DNA of 47,352 nucleotides from CAYLYU01 sp964501925 (GCA_964501925.1 CAZCTM010000015.1:1-47352), one strand, 5' to 3'; numbered from the stretch's first letter, positions 7,512 to 16,921 are shown. A program made the numbers and translations. Notes: generated from the sequence alone by a model not told the origin.

Positions 7512-10500
7512 ATGAATGAGAGAATACACCGCGATACCGGCCCCATCGTCAGCCTGAGGAACAGTATTCGCTGGAAACTGGTTGTCGCCATGGCCGGCAT
7601 GATTGTGGCCATCGTTTCCTCGCTCACCCTGCTGCAGGTGAGAAGCCAGAAAATCGCCATGGAAAAGCATCTGTCGATGCAAAGTTCCTTTCTCGAAGAG
7701 CAAATGAACAAGAAGGCCGACAAGCTATCCGAAGCCATGACACGTCATTTGCAGAGGCTCATCATCACCAAGAGGCTCTCCGAGGTAAACCAGTACATCA
7801 AGGATTTTGTTCGCGATATCGAGGATCTCAGATACGTGATCCTGATGAAGGGGAAGAAGCCCCTTGTCGCCTTCGGCATCAATCTCAGCAGGGAACTGAG
7901 GATGACCATTCTGAGCGGGCACGTCGCCGAATTCGCCCTTCAGCAGGTTAACCCGACAAAGCATGATTTTGAGCTTGAAGGCCTTTCCTTCAGAGAGGCG
8001 GTTGTACCGATCGAGGTCGACGAAAAGCACTGGGGCGTCTTGCGCCTGGGATTCCCGCTTGATGAATTGAAGAAGACGATGGCCGAATCCCAGGCCGCCA
8101 TTGACGAGGAACTGAAAAGGGTGGTCATCCACGCCACGGTAACGGCCATTCTCTTCATCATCCTGGGGGCTCTTGCCGTCTTTTTCCTGGCCAGCAAGTG
8201 GACCCAGCGGATCCAGGAGCTGGTTCGCTTCTCTCATGAACTGGCGGGCGGGAATTTTTCCGCCACCCCTCACCTGAGCACGCGTACCAACGATGAAATT
8301 GGCGTGCTGGTATCGTCTCTTGAGGAAATGGCTGAAAGTCTCCGACGCTCGTATGCGCAATTGGAGGACTACAGTCATACCCTTGAGGACAAGGTGGAAA
8401 AGCGGACGCGGGAGCTTGCTGAGGCGAGGGACAAGGCACTTGCCGCAACTCGCGCGAAAAGCGAGTTCCTTGCCAACATGAGCCATGAGATACGCACACC
8501 CATGAATGCCATCATTGGTTTGACCCACCTGGCGCTGGAGCACGAATCGAACCCGCAAAAGCAACGTGATTATCTGTTGAAGATCCACAGTGCCGCCAAA
8601 TCGCTCCTCGGAATCATCAATGACATCCTGGATGTGTCAAAGATTGAAGCGGGCAAAATGGATATAGAGATGGTCGAGTTTGAACTCAAAGAGGTGATGA
8701 GCAACCTTTCAAGCGTCAGTCGGGAAGAGGCGGAGAAGAAGGGGCTCAAGCTCAAGATCCATTATCCGGACGAGCTCCCTGTCCTGATCGGCGATCCGCT
8801 TCGTCTGGGCCAGATTCTGCTGAACCTGACGATCAATGCCATCAAGTTCACCGACAAGGGAGAGATCAATGTTGAAACCGAAGTGCTGGAGCAAAACAGC
8901 AACATGGTTCACCTTCGTTTTTCGGTCACGGATACCGGTATCGGTATCAGCGAGGATCAGATGGAAAAGCTGTTCCAGGCGTTCACGCAGGCGGATACCT
9001 CCACTACGCGAAAGTATGGCGGCACAGGACTTGGCCTGACCATCAGCAAGCAGCTCGTGGAGTTGATGGGTGGCAGAATCGAGGTCCAAAGCACGCCAGG
9101 TGTAGGCAGCTGCTTCAGTTTCTCCATCCGCTTTGCCACAGCCAGACGACATTCCGAAAGCGCGTTGATCGCGCCCGAGGAAATTCGAGGTCTGCGCGCC
9201 ATCATCGCCGATCCGAATGTTGGCTCACGTAACATCCTTGAAAAATACCTCAAGCGGTTTGATATGGAGGTCCTTCCGGTGGCATCCGCTTCGGAACTCA
9301 TTTCCGCATTACGCAAGGCGCCGAAGAAAAAACCTTTCGATCTCGTGCTGATCGATTGGGAATTGCCCGACATGAACGGTATGGAGGCTGCTTCCAGGAT
9401 CATGGAGCTTGACCCCGAACAGGCCCCCAAACAGATCCTCGTAACATCTTACGGGCGTGAAGAACTGGGGGTCGAAGCGGAAGCGGCGGGCATGGACGGT
9501 TTTCTGGTCAAACCCGTTTCTCCTTCCAGGCTGCTTGAATCCATCCAAAAGGCCTTTCATATCGAAAAGGACCTGACCTACGCAAGAGATCTCCACAAAA
9601 AGATCTCCCCGGAATACCTGACCCATCTCAGAGGCGCCCACCTGCTGGTCGCCGAAGACAATGAAATCAACAGACAGGTGGCCGAAGGCCTGCTGACCAG
9701 GGCAGGAATCACCATGCGCTTTGCAACAAACGGCCAGGAGGCGGTATCAGCCATCCGGGAGGAGGCCTTTGACGGTGTGCTGATGGACATGCAGATGCCG
9801 GTGATGGGCGGGCTCGAAGCCACCCGGAAGATCAGGGAGGATAAGCGATTCAGGGACATCCCCATTATTGCCATGACAGCAAATGCAATGGAAGGAGACA
9901 GGGAGAGATGCCTCAGGGCAGGCATGAACGACTACATTGCCAAACCCATCGATCCCGAAAAAATGTATGCGACGCTGAGCCGGTGGATCAGGCCTTCCCG
10001 CAAAAAGGGGGCGGGAGCTGAACCGGAGGGAAAAGCCGTCCCTCAGAAAAATGAGGTTTCCTTGGCGGATATCGAGGGCATTGATATGGAAAAAGGCCTG
10101 AAAACCCTGGCGGGGGACAAGGAGCAATATACAAAGATCCTCCGGAAGTTTCTGGATAGCCAGAGCCAGGCCGTATCCCAGTTAAAACAGGCCCTAAAGG
10201 ATGGTGATCGGGAAAGGGCGCAGCAACTTGCCCATAGCCTGAAAGGCATGGCTGGAAACATTGGTGCCATGACCATATATGAAATCTCCGGCAGGATTGA
10301 GCAGGAGATCAGGGCAGGTAAGCATGTGGACACCGCCCTGCTTGATCACCTGGATGAGGCATTCACCCTTGTCATCAATGGCCTGAAAAAATGCTTTGGC
10401 TCCAAACCCGAGCCCCGGAAAGAAGACGTTTCCCTGGATCCCGTAATGATCAGGAACCTGATCAAACAGTTGCGCGAAAGCCTGGAAGATTACGACAGTC

Positions 10501-10706
10501 ATGCGGTCAGTCTTATGGAAGAACTCAAGGCCAGCCTGGCTGATTCCATGATTTCAAGGGAGATCAGGGTCCTGCAGTCACATCTGGACGCCTATGATTT
10601 TGAGTCCGCACTCAAGGCGCTGGAACACGTGGAGAAAGCCCTGGATCCCCATCTGAAGAATGGCCGGGGATTATCAACCAGGCATGAGCCGAAAGATGCA
10701 GAATAA
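7512..10706 (+). CDS. hybrid sensor histidine kinase with two receivers and an HPt domain
   Basis: A 1064-residue membrane kinase. The first membrane segment is at about 22-42, followed by a periplasmic sensor of some 165 residues, a second segment at about 206-227, a HAMP domain (228-280) and a coiled coil (280-318). HisKA has phospho-acceptor His325 in MSHEIRTPMN. The HATPase domain has an N box near 440, DTGIGIS and GGTGLGLT. The first receiver has Asp615 (LIDWELPD) and the second has Asp759 (LMDMQMPVMGG). The HPt domain has His908 (AHSLKGMAGN). This is the full four-step phosphorelay layout of BarA/ArcB-like kinases. In the first receiver the acidic pair is reduced to one Asp (IIADPN). 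The next gene, a receiver-cyclase, overlaps it by 23 bases and is the obvious output. The signal sensed is unknown. Confidence 0.93.
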   Translation: MNERIHRDTGPIVSLRNSIRWKLVVAMAGMIVAIVSSLTLLQVRSQKIAMEKHLSMQSSFLEEQMNKKADKLSEAMTRHLQRLIITKRLSEVNQYIKDFVRDIEDLRYVILMKGKKPLVAFGINLSRELRMTILSGHVAEFALQQVNPTKHDFELEGLSFREAVVPIEVDEKHWGVLRLGFPLDELKKTMAESQAAIDEELKRVVIHATVTAILFIILGALAVFFLASKWTQRIQELVRFSHELAGGNFSATPHLSTRTNDEIGVLVSSLEEMAESLRRSYAQLEDYSHTLEDKVEKRTRELAEARDKALAATRAKSEFLANMSHEIRTPMNAIIGLTHLALEHESNPQKQRDYLLKIHSAAKSLLGIINDILDVSKIEAGKMDIEMVEFELKEVMSNLSSVSREEAEKKGLKLKIHYPDELPVLIGDPLRLGQILLNLTINAIKFTDKGEINVETEVLEQNSNMVHLRFSVTDTGIGISEDQMEKLFQAFTQADTSTTRKYGGTGLGLTISKQLVELMGGRIEVQSTPGVGSCFSFSIRFATARRHSESALIAPEEIRGLRAIIADPNVGSRNILEKYLKRFDMEVLPVASASELISALRKAPKKKPFDLVLIDWELPDMNGMEAASRIMELDPEQAPKQILVTSYGREELGVEAEAAGMDGFLVKPVSPSRLLESIQKAFHIEKDLTYARDLHKKISPEYLTHLRGAHLLVAEDNEINRQVAEGLLTRAGITMRFATNGQEAVSAIREEAFDGVLMDMQMPVMGGLEATRKIREDKRFRDIPIIAMTANAMEGDRERCLRAGMNDYIAKPIDPEKMYATLSRWIRPSRKKGAGAEPEGKAVPQKNEVSLADIEGIDMEKGLKTLAGDKEQYTKILRKFLDSQSQAVSQLKQALKDGDRERAQQLAHSLKGMAGNIGAMTIYEISGRIEQEIRAGKHVDTALLDHLDEAFTLVINGLKKCFGSKPEPRKEDVSLDPVMIRNLIKQLRESLEDYDSHAVSLMEELKASLADSMISREIRVLQSHLDAYDFESALKALEHVEKALDPHLKNGRGLSTRHEPKDAE

Positions 10707-11784
10707 GGAAAAAAGGAAGGCGACCATCCTTGTCGTGGATGACATGCCCGAAAATATCGATGTTCTCAGGGGCCTGCTCAGTCCCTATTACAAGGTGAAG
10801 GTTGCCATCAATGGGAGTCAGGCTCTCAAGATCGCCCTGTCAGACAGGCCTCCGGACCTGATTCTTCTGGATGTCATGATGCCTGAAATGGACGGCTTCG
10901 AGGTCTGTCGAAGGTTGAAGGCGGACAGCAGAACCGAGGGCATACCGGTCATTTTTATCACCGCTCTGAACGACACCTGTGATGAAGTGCTCGGTTTTGA
11001 GGTCGGGGGTGTTGACTACATCAACAAGCCGGTAACCCCTGCGATTGTCCTGGCCCGGGTCAGAACTCATCTTAAATTGCGCTCGGCGTATCAGTTCATC
11101 CGTCAAACCTTTGGCCGCTATCTGTCCGATGAAATCGTGGATGCACTCATTGACTCACCCCAGGGACTTAAACTCGGCGGTGAGAAAAGAAAGGTCAGCA
11201 TCATGATGGCTGACCTGCGGGGCTTTACGACACTCGGAGAGGAGCTTCCCGCCGAAACCGTTCTGGATATGGTCAACATCTTCCTTGGCGTAATGACCGA
11301 CGTGATCCAGGCGAACAAGGGGACCATTGATGAATTCATCGGGGATGCCATTCTGGCGATTTTCGGGGCCCCCATTCTGAGGGAGGATGACACCCAGCGG
11401 GCGGTCAGGTGCGCAGTGGAAATGCAGCTTGCCATGCAGAAGGTGAACAGCCGCTTTAACGAGTTGGGATATCCCAATGTCGAGATGGGCATTGGAATCG
11501 ATACGGGTACGGTGATTGTTGGCAACATCGGTTCCCAGAAACGGAGTAAATATGGCGTGGTCGGTCGGCATGTGAACATCGCATCCCGAATCGAATCCTA
11601 TACGAAGGGGGGGCAGATTCTTGTTTCCGAAAATACCCGCCGCGATTGCGGGGATCTGATCAGGATCGACGGTGAGATGAGGGTGTCACCCAAGGGAATC
11701 AAGGAGGAAATCACGATTTACGACGTCGGCGGCTTCCTCGGCGACCCCGTGCTTCTCCTTCCGGGAAGAGAGGCGTCCAGCTAG
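10684..11784 (+). CDS. response regulator with class III adenylate/guanylate cyclase output
   Basis: A 366-residue protein. The receiver domain (about 12-130) has phospho-acceptor Asp63 (LLDVMMPEMDG) and Lys115. The cyclase catalytic domain spans about 168-350. Metal-binding Asp177 (MADLRGFT) and Asp221 (GDAILAIFG) are present, as are the transition-state residues Asn298 and Arg302 (VNIASRIES). It should make a cyclic nucleotide when phosphorylated. At the purine-selecting position Glu217 replaces the Lys typical of adenylate cyclases, so the substrate may be GTP. I used ATG 10684, which overlaps the kinase gene; ATG 10696 is an alternative. Its stop codon overlaps the convergent ispD stop. 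Confidence 0.92.
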   Translation: MSRKMQNKEKRKATILVVDDMPENIDVLRGLLSPYYKVKVAINGSQALKIALSDRPPDLILLDVMMPEMDGFEVCRRLKADSRTEGIPVIFITALNDTCDEVLGFEVGGVDYINKPVTPAIVLARVRTHLKLRSAYQFIRQTFGRYLSDEIVDALIDSPQGLKLGGEKRKVSIMMADLRGFTTLGEELPAETVLDMVNIFLGVMTDVIQANKGTIDEFIGDAILAIFGAPILREDDTQRAVRCAVEMQLAMQKVNSRFNELGYPNVEMGIGIDTGTVIVGNIGSQKRSKYGVVGRHVNIASRIESYTKGGQILVSENTRRDCGDLIRIDGEMRVSPKGIKEEITIYDVGGFLGDPVLLLPGREASS

Positions 11785-12482
11785 GCCCGGGGCAATGTTT
11801 TTCCGGCCGCCAGCACACCGGAAAGCCATTCAAAATCCTCGGGTGTGGTAATTTTCCGGTTGTACGGATCTCCCCGGCTGACGTAAACATCAAAACCGGC
11901 AGCCTCAAGCAGGGCGGCATCATCGGTGAACTCTCCCAGCGTGGCCCGATGCGACTGAACCGCCCGTTCAAACAATGATCGACGAGCCACCTGCGGTGTC
12001 TGGACAGCCCGCAGCGACTTCCGGTCCAGGGTAGCCACGATCCTCCCGGCTGCATCCACCTGCTTGATGGTGTCATGGACTTCCAGACCTGGGACGGCGG
12101 CACCATACCGTTTGGCCGCATCAAAGACCTCTCTGAGCATGGCTGCCGAAGGGATGGGTCGCGCGGCATCGTGGACGGCAACCCACTCCATCTCTGCTGG
12201 CAAAGCCGCCAAACCATTGGCCATGGACTGCCCCCTTTCGGAACCCCCGCTCACGGGCCGGAGTAATTCGAAAGAAAAGCTGTGTCCGGCTACGGCCTTC
12301 TGAAAATGGAGATCTCCTTCGGCAATCACCGGTTGAACCCAGCAAACGCGTGGATCCCGACCCAGGCTCTTCAGACAATGCACAATCAGCGGCAGGCCCT
12401 GCAGCACAGCGTACTGTTTGGGCAGTTCGCGTGAAAAACGTGACCCGGAACCGGCGGCAAGCAAAAGGACCGAAACCCGCAT
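11781..12482 (-). CDS. ispD: 2-C-methyl-D-erythritol 4-phosphate cytidylyltransferase
   Basis: A 233-residue enzyme of the MEP pathway that transfers CMP from CTP. The nucleotide-binding start LLLAAGSGSRF.ELPKQY (residues 6-25) and the motif VAVHDAARP near residue 100 are intact, as is the C-terminal D..YNRKITTPEDF. I chose ATG 12482 (MRVSVLLLAAG); a GTG six codons upstream is possible but gives no extra conserved sequence. The gene converges on the cyclase gene with overlapping stop codons. ispF lies separately at 6676-7164. Confidence 0.94.
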   Translation of the reverse strand: MRVSVLLLAAGSGSRFSRELPKQYAVLQGLPLIVHCLKSLGRDPRVCWVQPVIAEGDLHFQKAVAGHSFSFELLRPVSGGSERGQSMANGLAALPAEMEWVAVHDAARPIPSAAMLREVFDAAKRYGAAVPGLEVHDTIKQVDAAGRIVATLDRKSLRAVQTPQVARRSLFERAVQSHRATLGEFTDDAALLEAAGFDVYVSRGDPYNRKITTPEDFEWLSGVLAAGKTLPRA

Positions 12483-12570
12483 GAGCTGATTGTGAAGCAC
12501 TTTTCCCGCAGGTCAAATCAGATTCAGCTTCCGCTTTCCGAATGTATGCCAAGCCATTAGGCTCATCGGC

Positions 12571-13029
12571 ATGAGCAAAATCAATAAAGCGCTCCTTCCT
12601 GGCATCGGGAAAAAAATCTGGCTTCAGACCCAGGGTGGGGAGCGCATTTCGATCATTGCCTACAACAGTGGTGATTACGAAATCTACCTGACCCCGCTGG
12701 GTGCAGAGCTGCCAAGCTCGGCCATCCGTCTCACCCATGAGGAAGCAGAAGCCCTGGGCACTGCCTTCCCTTCCGTTGGGGAGACAAACGTCCAGCACCA
12801 TGGACCAGAGATCGAATGTGTTGTTGTCCCCTCGGATTCCCCCCATCTCGGAAAAGAGGCGGCTGCAATCACCTCCGGCAAGGCCTTTGTCGTCGCAGTT
12901 GATCCCGTCAACGGTACCTGCCTGCTGCCGGCAACCAGGCACAAGGTACAGGCTGGAGACATCCTATACATCCTCGGACCAGATGAGGATCGTCGGGGCC
13001 TCATTTTACACATCAGACCACATGACTGA
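12571..13029 (+). CDS. TrkA-C (RCK_C) regulatory subunit of a K+/H+ antiporter, KhtT-like
   Basis: A 152-residue soluble protein. The C-terminal half (about 80-150) has the RCK_C/TrkA-C pattern: a hydrophobic strand, then LPATRHKVQAGDILYILGPDE. The N-terminal half (IAYNSGDYEIYL, about 25-40) resembles the KhtT N-domain. In Bacillus, KhtT binds a cyclic nucleotide and gates the antiporter KhtU. The membrane gene follows with an 8-base overlap, so the two are made together. The receiver-cyclase gene lies less than 1 kb away, on the other side of ispD. It is divergent from ispD. The family call is good; the ligand is inference. Confidence 0.75.
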   Translation: MSKINKALLPGIGKKIWLQTQGGERISIIAYNSGDYEIYLTPLGAELPSSAIRLTHEEAEALGTAFPSVGETNVQHHGPEIECVVVPSDSPHLGKEAAAITSGKAFVVAVDPVNGTCLLPATRHKVQAGDILYILGPDEDRRGLILHIRPHD

Positions 13030-14203
13030 CATCCCGGATGCCGGCCCATGGTTGCTTGGGCTGGCAGCTGCTTTGGGATTCCTGGTCCTGGCCGGGAGCC
13101 TGGGCATCCGTCTACGCATTTCTTCCGTACCGGGATATCTTATGGGTGGTGTTCTGCTGGGAACCTGGTTCGAGATACCGGAAACCTTTCTGCACATCAT
13201 CACCACCCTTGGTGCCATGCTTATCCTGTTTTTCGTTGGTCTGGAATTTTCCCCGACGGGGCTGGGAAGCCGGCTGAAAACCCTCATCAGACCGTCACTG
13301 TGGGATGCCCTGATCAACATGGTCCTTGCCTTTGTGACCGCCTACCTGCTCGGCATGGAATTGCTTGAGGCATCTGTCTTCGCCCTGGCAGTCTATGCCT
13401 CATCCTCCGCTGTCGTTGCCAAGGGCCTGATGGATAACAAACTGCTGATGCTCCCCGAGGCCGACCTGTGCCTGGGGATTCTGGTTGTGGAAGACCTGAT
13501 GATGGCCCTGCTTCTTCCCTTCTGCGTACTGATTCTCCAGGCCGGTTCCTTGCACCTGATAGGAGGGGTTCTTCTAACCCTGGCTGTTGGCTTCCTCTTC
13601 CTGATGCTTCTTATGCTTTCCGCACGTCGCGGTTACCTTGCAGGCTGGCTGAGTCAGCCTGCAAGTGACCTTACCCTTCTGGCCAGCTTTTCGCTCCTGT
13701 GCCTGATTGCAGGGATTGGAGAGGCTTCCGGGATATCGGCGGCAGTCGGCGCGCTCCTGGCGGGAATGGTGGTTGCCGAGAGCGGCAATAAGCAGCATAT
13801 CGAGGCCCTACTGGTGCCACATCGTGAACTCCTGGCCGTCGGCTTTTTTGCTGCCATCGGTGCAGGCAGTGACTGGAAACTGATGATCGGCTTCCTTCCC
13901 ATGATCGTTCCTCTCGTCCTGGTAACCAGTGCCGCAAAGATATGGAGTGGTTATCTCGGGGCAAAATCCCGGGGTCTGAAACAACAATCCTGTTTTCGCC
14001 TTGGCCTGATGCTGACCCCGCGGGGGGAGTTTACGTTGGTCATCGCCGCCCTGGCCGTCTCACAGACATGGGGAAAGGAATTTTACAACATGATGGTGGC
14101 TTACGTGTTTCTCAGTGCAATTGCTGGTACGATTGCCATTCGATATAACGCTGTATTGAGTCGAAGGCTCGTATCGATATTTACTGATTCAGGAAGGGTA
14201 TGA
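13022..14203 (+). CDS. monovalent cation/proton antiporter (CPA2 / KefB-KhtU type)
   Basis: About 393 residues with 12-13 hydrophobic segments. The frame stays open far upstream inside the previous gene, but the ATG at 13022 overlaps that gene's end and starts just before the first membrane segment (WLLGLAAALGFLVLAG). Family features are the unwound-helix motif VGLEFSP (about 75), the segment VYASSSAVVAKGL (about 122-134) and the ion-binding-like LGILVVEDLMMALLLP (about 150-165). There is no C-terminal Rossmann domain; the separate upstream RCK_C protein supplies regulation. It probably exports K+ (or Na+) in exchange for protons. It overlaps ypjD by ATGA. Confidence 0.85.
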   Translation: MTDIPDAGPWLLGLAAALGFLVLAGSLGIRLRISSVPGYLMGGVLLGTWFEIPETFLHIITTLGAMLILFFVGLEFSPTGLGSRLKTLIRPSLWDALINMVLAFVTAYLLGMELLEASVFALAVYASSSAVVAKGLMDNKLLMLPEADLCLGILVVEDLMMALLLPFCVLILQAGSLHLIGGVLLTLAVGFLFLMLLMLSARRGYLAGWLSQPASDLTLLASFSLLCLIAGIGEASGISAAVGALLAGMVVAESGNKQHIEALLVPHRELLAVGFFAAIGAGSDWKLMIGFLPMIVPLVLVTSAAKIWSGYLGAKSRGLKQQSCFRLGLMLTPRGEFTLVIAALAVSQTWGKEFYNMMVAYVFLSAIAGTIAIRYNAVLSRRLVSIFTDSGRV

Positions 14204-15012
14204 TATCAACATATTTACTGCCCGTTGCAGGGACATTGATCCTGGTCTCGGCCTACATCGTCTGGGAAAGTGTGTGGCGTCAGCCTCGCTTTTCCGAACA
14301 GCCGCTGGTTGCCCTGCTCACTGTTGCGGTCTGTTTGGTCGTCTTCGCGTTGATTAAAATGGAGCCGGTCACACCGGAGGGTATACGCTTCCGGCTCAGC
14401 TCGGCCGTGGCCATTGGCATGCTTCTGGTCCTGCTTATCTACATGGTCGGACTGTTGCGACATGGTGTGCGTGGACTTGGTCTGATCATCCTCCCGTTGA
14501 CCGGGATCATCTTCCTGCTCTTGCCCTGGTTGCCGGACACCCCTCTCGCATGGATACACACCAAGTCCGCCCTCGAAAGCGGACACCTTCTCATCTCGCT
14601 CCTCTCGTATGCAGTGCTGACACTGGCAGCGGCCCACGCCCTGATGTTCCTGCTTCTGGATCGGGCCTTAAAGCGAAAACGTATCAGCAAACTGATCCGG
14701 CACCTGCCTTCATTGCACGAAATCGGTACGCACATGACGGCACAGGTACGCTGGGTGGTGTGGATGCTCGGAGCCGGAATTGCCCTGGGCCTGAGCTGGC
14801 AGTGGGAGGAGTCAGCCCATTTTTCCATTCTGAATCACAAGGTGCTGCTGTCCCTGTTTGCCTGGGGCCTGCTGCTATGGCTGCACGTGGCAAGCAAGCG
14901 CAGTGGCTGGCACCGTAGGCGGATCAGCATCATGGTGCTGATTTCGTATGGGCTTCTCCTTCTCGCCTACTTTGGTGTCAGATACATCCAGTCCTTGACC
15001 ATCCACACATGA
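14200..15012 (+). CDS. ypjD: CcsA/YpjD-like inner membrane protein
   Basis: A 270-residue protein with about eight membrane segments, matching YpjD of gammaproteobacteria, a relative of the cytochrome c assembly protein CcsA. Features are HTKSALESGHLLISLLSYAVL (about 113-135) and conserved His residues near 126 and 213 that in CcsA-like proteins can face heme. The WGxWxWD heme-handling motif of true CcsA is only partly present (ALGLSWQWEESAHFS). The function of YpjD is not established. It overlaps both neighbours by ATGA. In Escherichia coli ypjD also sits beside yfjD, as here. Confidence 0.85.
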   Translation: MISTYLLPVAGTLILVSAYIVWESVWRQPRFSEQPLVALLTVAVCLVVFALIKMEPVTPEGIRFRLSSAVAIGMLLVLLIYMVGLLRHGVRGLGLIILPLTGIIFLLLPWLPDTPLAWIHTKSALESGHLLISLLSYAVLTLAAAHALMFLLLDRALKRKRISKLIRHLPSLHEIGTHMTAQVRWVVWMLGAGIALGLSWQWEESAHFSILNHKVLLSLFAWGLLLWLHVASKRSGWHRRRISIMVLISYGLLLLAYFGVRYIQSLTIHT

Positions 15013-16268
15013 GTTTTATCGGCCTAGGGTGGCCAGCCGCCATAGGGATTCTTGTTTTCCTTCTGCTGGCCTCCGCATTTTTTTCAGGTTCCGAAACAGC
15101 GTTAACGCGCGCCAATCGTGTTCGTCTTCGCCTGCGCTCCAAGGAGGGCAATGATGGAGCAAAGCGTGCGGAGAAAATGCTGGAAACCCCCGAACGATTG
15201 CTCGCGGCCATCCTGCTCGGCAACAACTTTGTGAACATTGCCGCCTCCAGCCTGGCGGCGGTCATCTTCGTTGAGGCCTTTGGCGAAATCGGCGTCATCT
15301 ATGCCACGGTTGCCATGACCGTTGTGATCCTGGTGTTTTCCGAGATCCTTCCCAAGACCATTGCCGTCGCCCATGCCGAAACGATTGCCAGCCATGTTTC
15401 CACACCCATGCAATGGATCATGCGATTGCTGGCGCCCCTGATCGCCGTCCTGATGACCATTGTGGACCTTATGAAACGCCTGCTCCGCATCCCCAAGAAC
15501 AAGCCCACCGGTCTGGATCACAAGGAGCTGGCCACCATTATCGACATGAGTGCCGAAACGGGACACCTGGATGCGGCCCGCGAACAAATGCTGGCCAACA
15601 GCCTGAGTCTGCACGAGGTGCCCGTGAAGGCCCTGATGACGCCAAAACACAGCATGGTCATGCTGAACGCGGACAAGAGTGTGGGCGAATGCCTGCAAGA
15701 GGCGATCAGGCAACCCCATTCCAGGTACCCGGTATACAGTGGCAGCGGCGATCGATTGCTTGGCATCATCCACCTGCGCGACCTTATCCGCGTAAAGGAT
15801 GAGAAAGGCACGCTGGCCGAGGCGATGGTCTGGCAAAATCCGCCTTACATTCCGGCCAGCAAGAACGCCTTGGCCCAGTTGTTTGATTTTCAGGCCAGAC
15901 ACCAGCACATGGCCATTGTCGTCGATGAATATGGAGACATCGAGGGGCTGATCACGCTTGAGGACATCATTGAAGAGATCGTCGGGGAAATCGCGGATGA
16001 GTCCGATTTGCCGCAAACGGAAGAGATGTGGCTACAACCGGATGGTTCACTGATCGTCTCCGGCACGTGCAGGCTGCATGACATCAATCAAATGATGGAG
16101 ATCGACCTGCCTGAGGAGGGTGCAACCACGATTGGCGGCTATCTGGTTGACCTGCTGGGGGAACAGCCTCAGGGAAGATTATGTGTGCAACTGGACAAGC
16201 TGCACATCGAAATCCTTGAACTCAGCGGCCGGAAAATCCGGAGGGTCCGGCTGTGCAGGCTTGCCTAA
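15009..16268 (+). CDS. CNNM/CorB (YfjD)-type transporter with CBS domains
   Basis: A 419-residue protein. The DUF21/CNNM membrane domain spans about 1-175 (four hydrophobic segments, FSGSETALTRANRVRLR near 27). It is followed by a CBS pair (about 195-320; VMLNADKSVGECL..YPVYSG, MAIVVDEYGDIEGLITLEDIIEEIVGE) and a C-terminal CorC_HlyC domain (about 335-415). Proteins of this family are linked to Mg2+/Co2+ efflux and resistance. The start overlaps the ypjD stop. Its stop codon overlaps that of the convergent uracil-DNA glycosylase gene, so there is no room for a terminator between them. Confidence 0.9.
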   Translation: MSFIGLGWPAAIGILVFLLLASAFFSGSETALTRANRVRLRLRSKEGNDGAKRAEKMLETPERLLAAILLGNNFVNIAASSLAAVIFVEAFGEIGVIYATVAMTVVILVFSEILPKTIAVAHAETIASHVSTPMQWIMRLLAPLIAVLMTIVDLMKRLLRIPKNKPTGLDHKELATIIDMSAETGHLDAAREQMLANSLSLHEVPVKALMTPKHSMVMLNADKSVGECLQEAIRQPHSRYPVYSGSGDRLLGIIHLRDLIRVKDEKGTLAEAMVWQNPPYIPASKNALAQLFDFQARHQHMAIVVDEYGDIEGLITLEDIIEEIVGEIADESDLPQTEEMWLQPDGSLIVSGTCRLHDINQMMEIDLPEEGATTIGGYLVDLLGEQPQGRLCVQLDKLHIEILELSGRKIRRVRLCRLA

Positions 16269-16921
16269 TCATGGATCAATGACCGATAGCGTCTCATCAG
16301 AATACGCAGGTCCTCCCAGACGCGCCGCTTCTGATTGGGTGAACGAAGCAGGTAGGCGGGATGATAAGTGACCCACACAGGAACCCCCCTGTAGACGTGC
16401 CATCTGCCACGAAGTGAGGCAAGCGGGGCATCCGTTTTCAGGACGTGCTGGGCCGCAACCCTGCCGAGCAGACAGGCCATCCTGGGAGAAATGGCATCCC
16501 ACTGGGCGTTAAACCACCTTGAACATGCCTGAACCTCATCCGGCCTGGGGTCGCGGTTTTTGGGGGGACGGCACTTCACCACATTCATGATATAGGCACT
16601 GGAGCGATCCAGTCCAATGGCCGCCAGCATACGGTCGAGGAGTTTTCCCGCCCTGCCAACAAACGGTTCACCCTTGAGATCCTCTTCCCTGCCGGGAGCC
16701 TCACCAATGAAGACGATACCCGCATGGGGATTGCCAACGCCAAACACGACCTGGGTCCGACCCTCCGCCAGCGCACAGGCCGTACAGGTGGAAGCCTGCC
16801 TGGAAAGCTCATCCAGGTCAGGAGTCTCGATTTCAGCGCTCATCTCCTGTACATAGAGCGTGGGAAGTGTGACGCCAACGGCTTGCAGGTAATGGCTTAG
16901 AAATTCAGAGCGCTCGGACAC
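16265..16921 (-). CDS. uracil-DNA glycosylase, family 4-like (iron-sulfur type)
   Basis: A 218-residue base-excision repair enzyme that removes uracil from DNA. The family-4/5 active-site motif GEAPGREEDLKGEPFVGRAG lies near residues 72-91. Cysteines CTAC (about 45-48) plus later Cys residues near 116 and 132 fit the 4Fe-4S site of family 4. The C-terminal motif VTYHPAYLLRSP carries the catalytic-loop His. It starts with GTG, whose first base is the last base of the fructose-bisphosphatase TAG stop (TAGTG), so the two genes are coupled. Confidence 0.92.
   Translation of the reverse strand: MSERSEFLSHYLQAVGVTLPTLYVQEMSAEIETPDLDELSRQASTCTACALAEGRTQVVFGVGNPHAGIVFIGEAPGREEDLKGEPFVGRAGKLLDRMLAAIGLDRSSAYIMNVVKCRPPKNRDPRPDEVQACSRWFNAQWDAISPRMACLLGRVAAQHVLKTDAPLASLRGRWHVYRGVPVWVTYHPAYLLRSPNQKRRVWEDLRILMRRYRSLIHD

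Noticed and set aside
12701..13021. 107-codon N-terminal extension of the antiporter
   Set aside because: It lies entirely inside the RCK_C gene in another frame. ATG 13022 directly precedes the first membrane segment.
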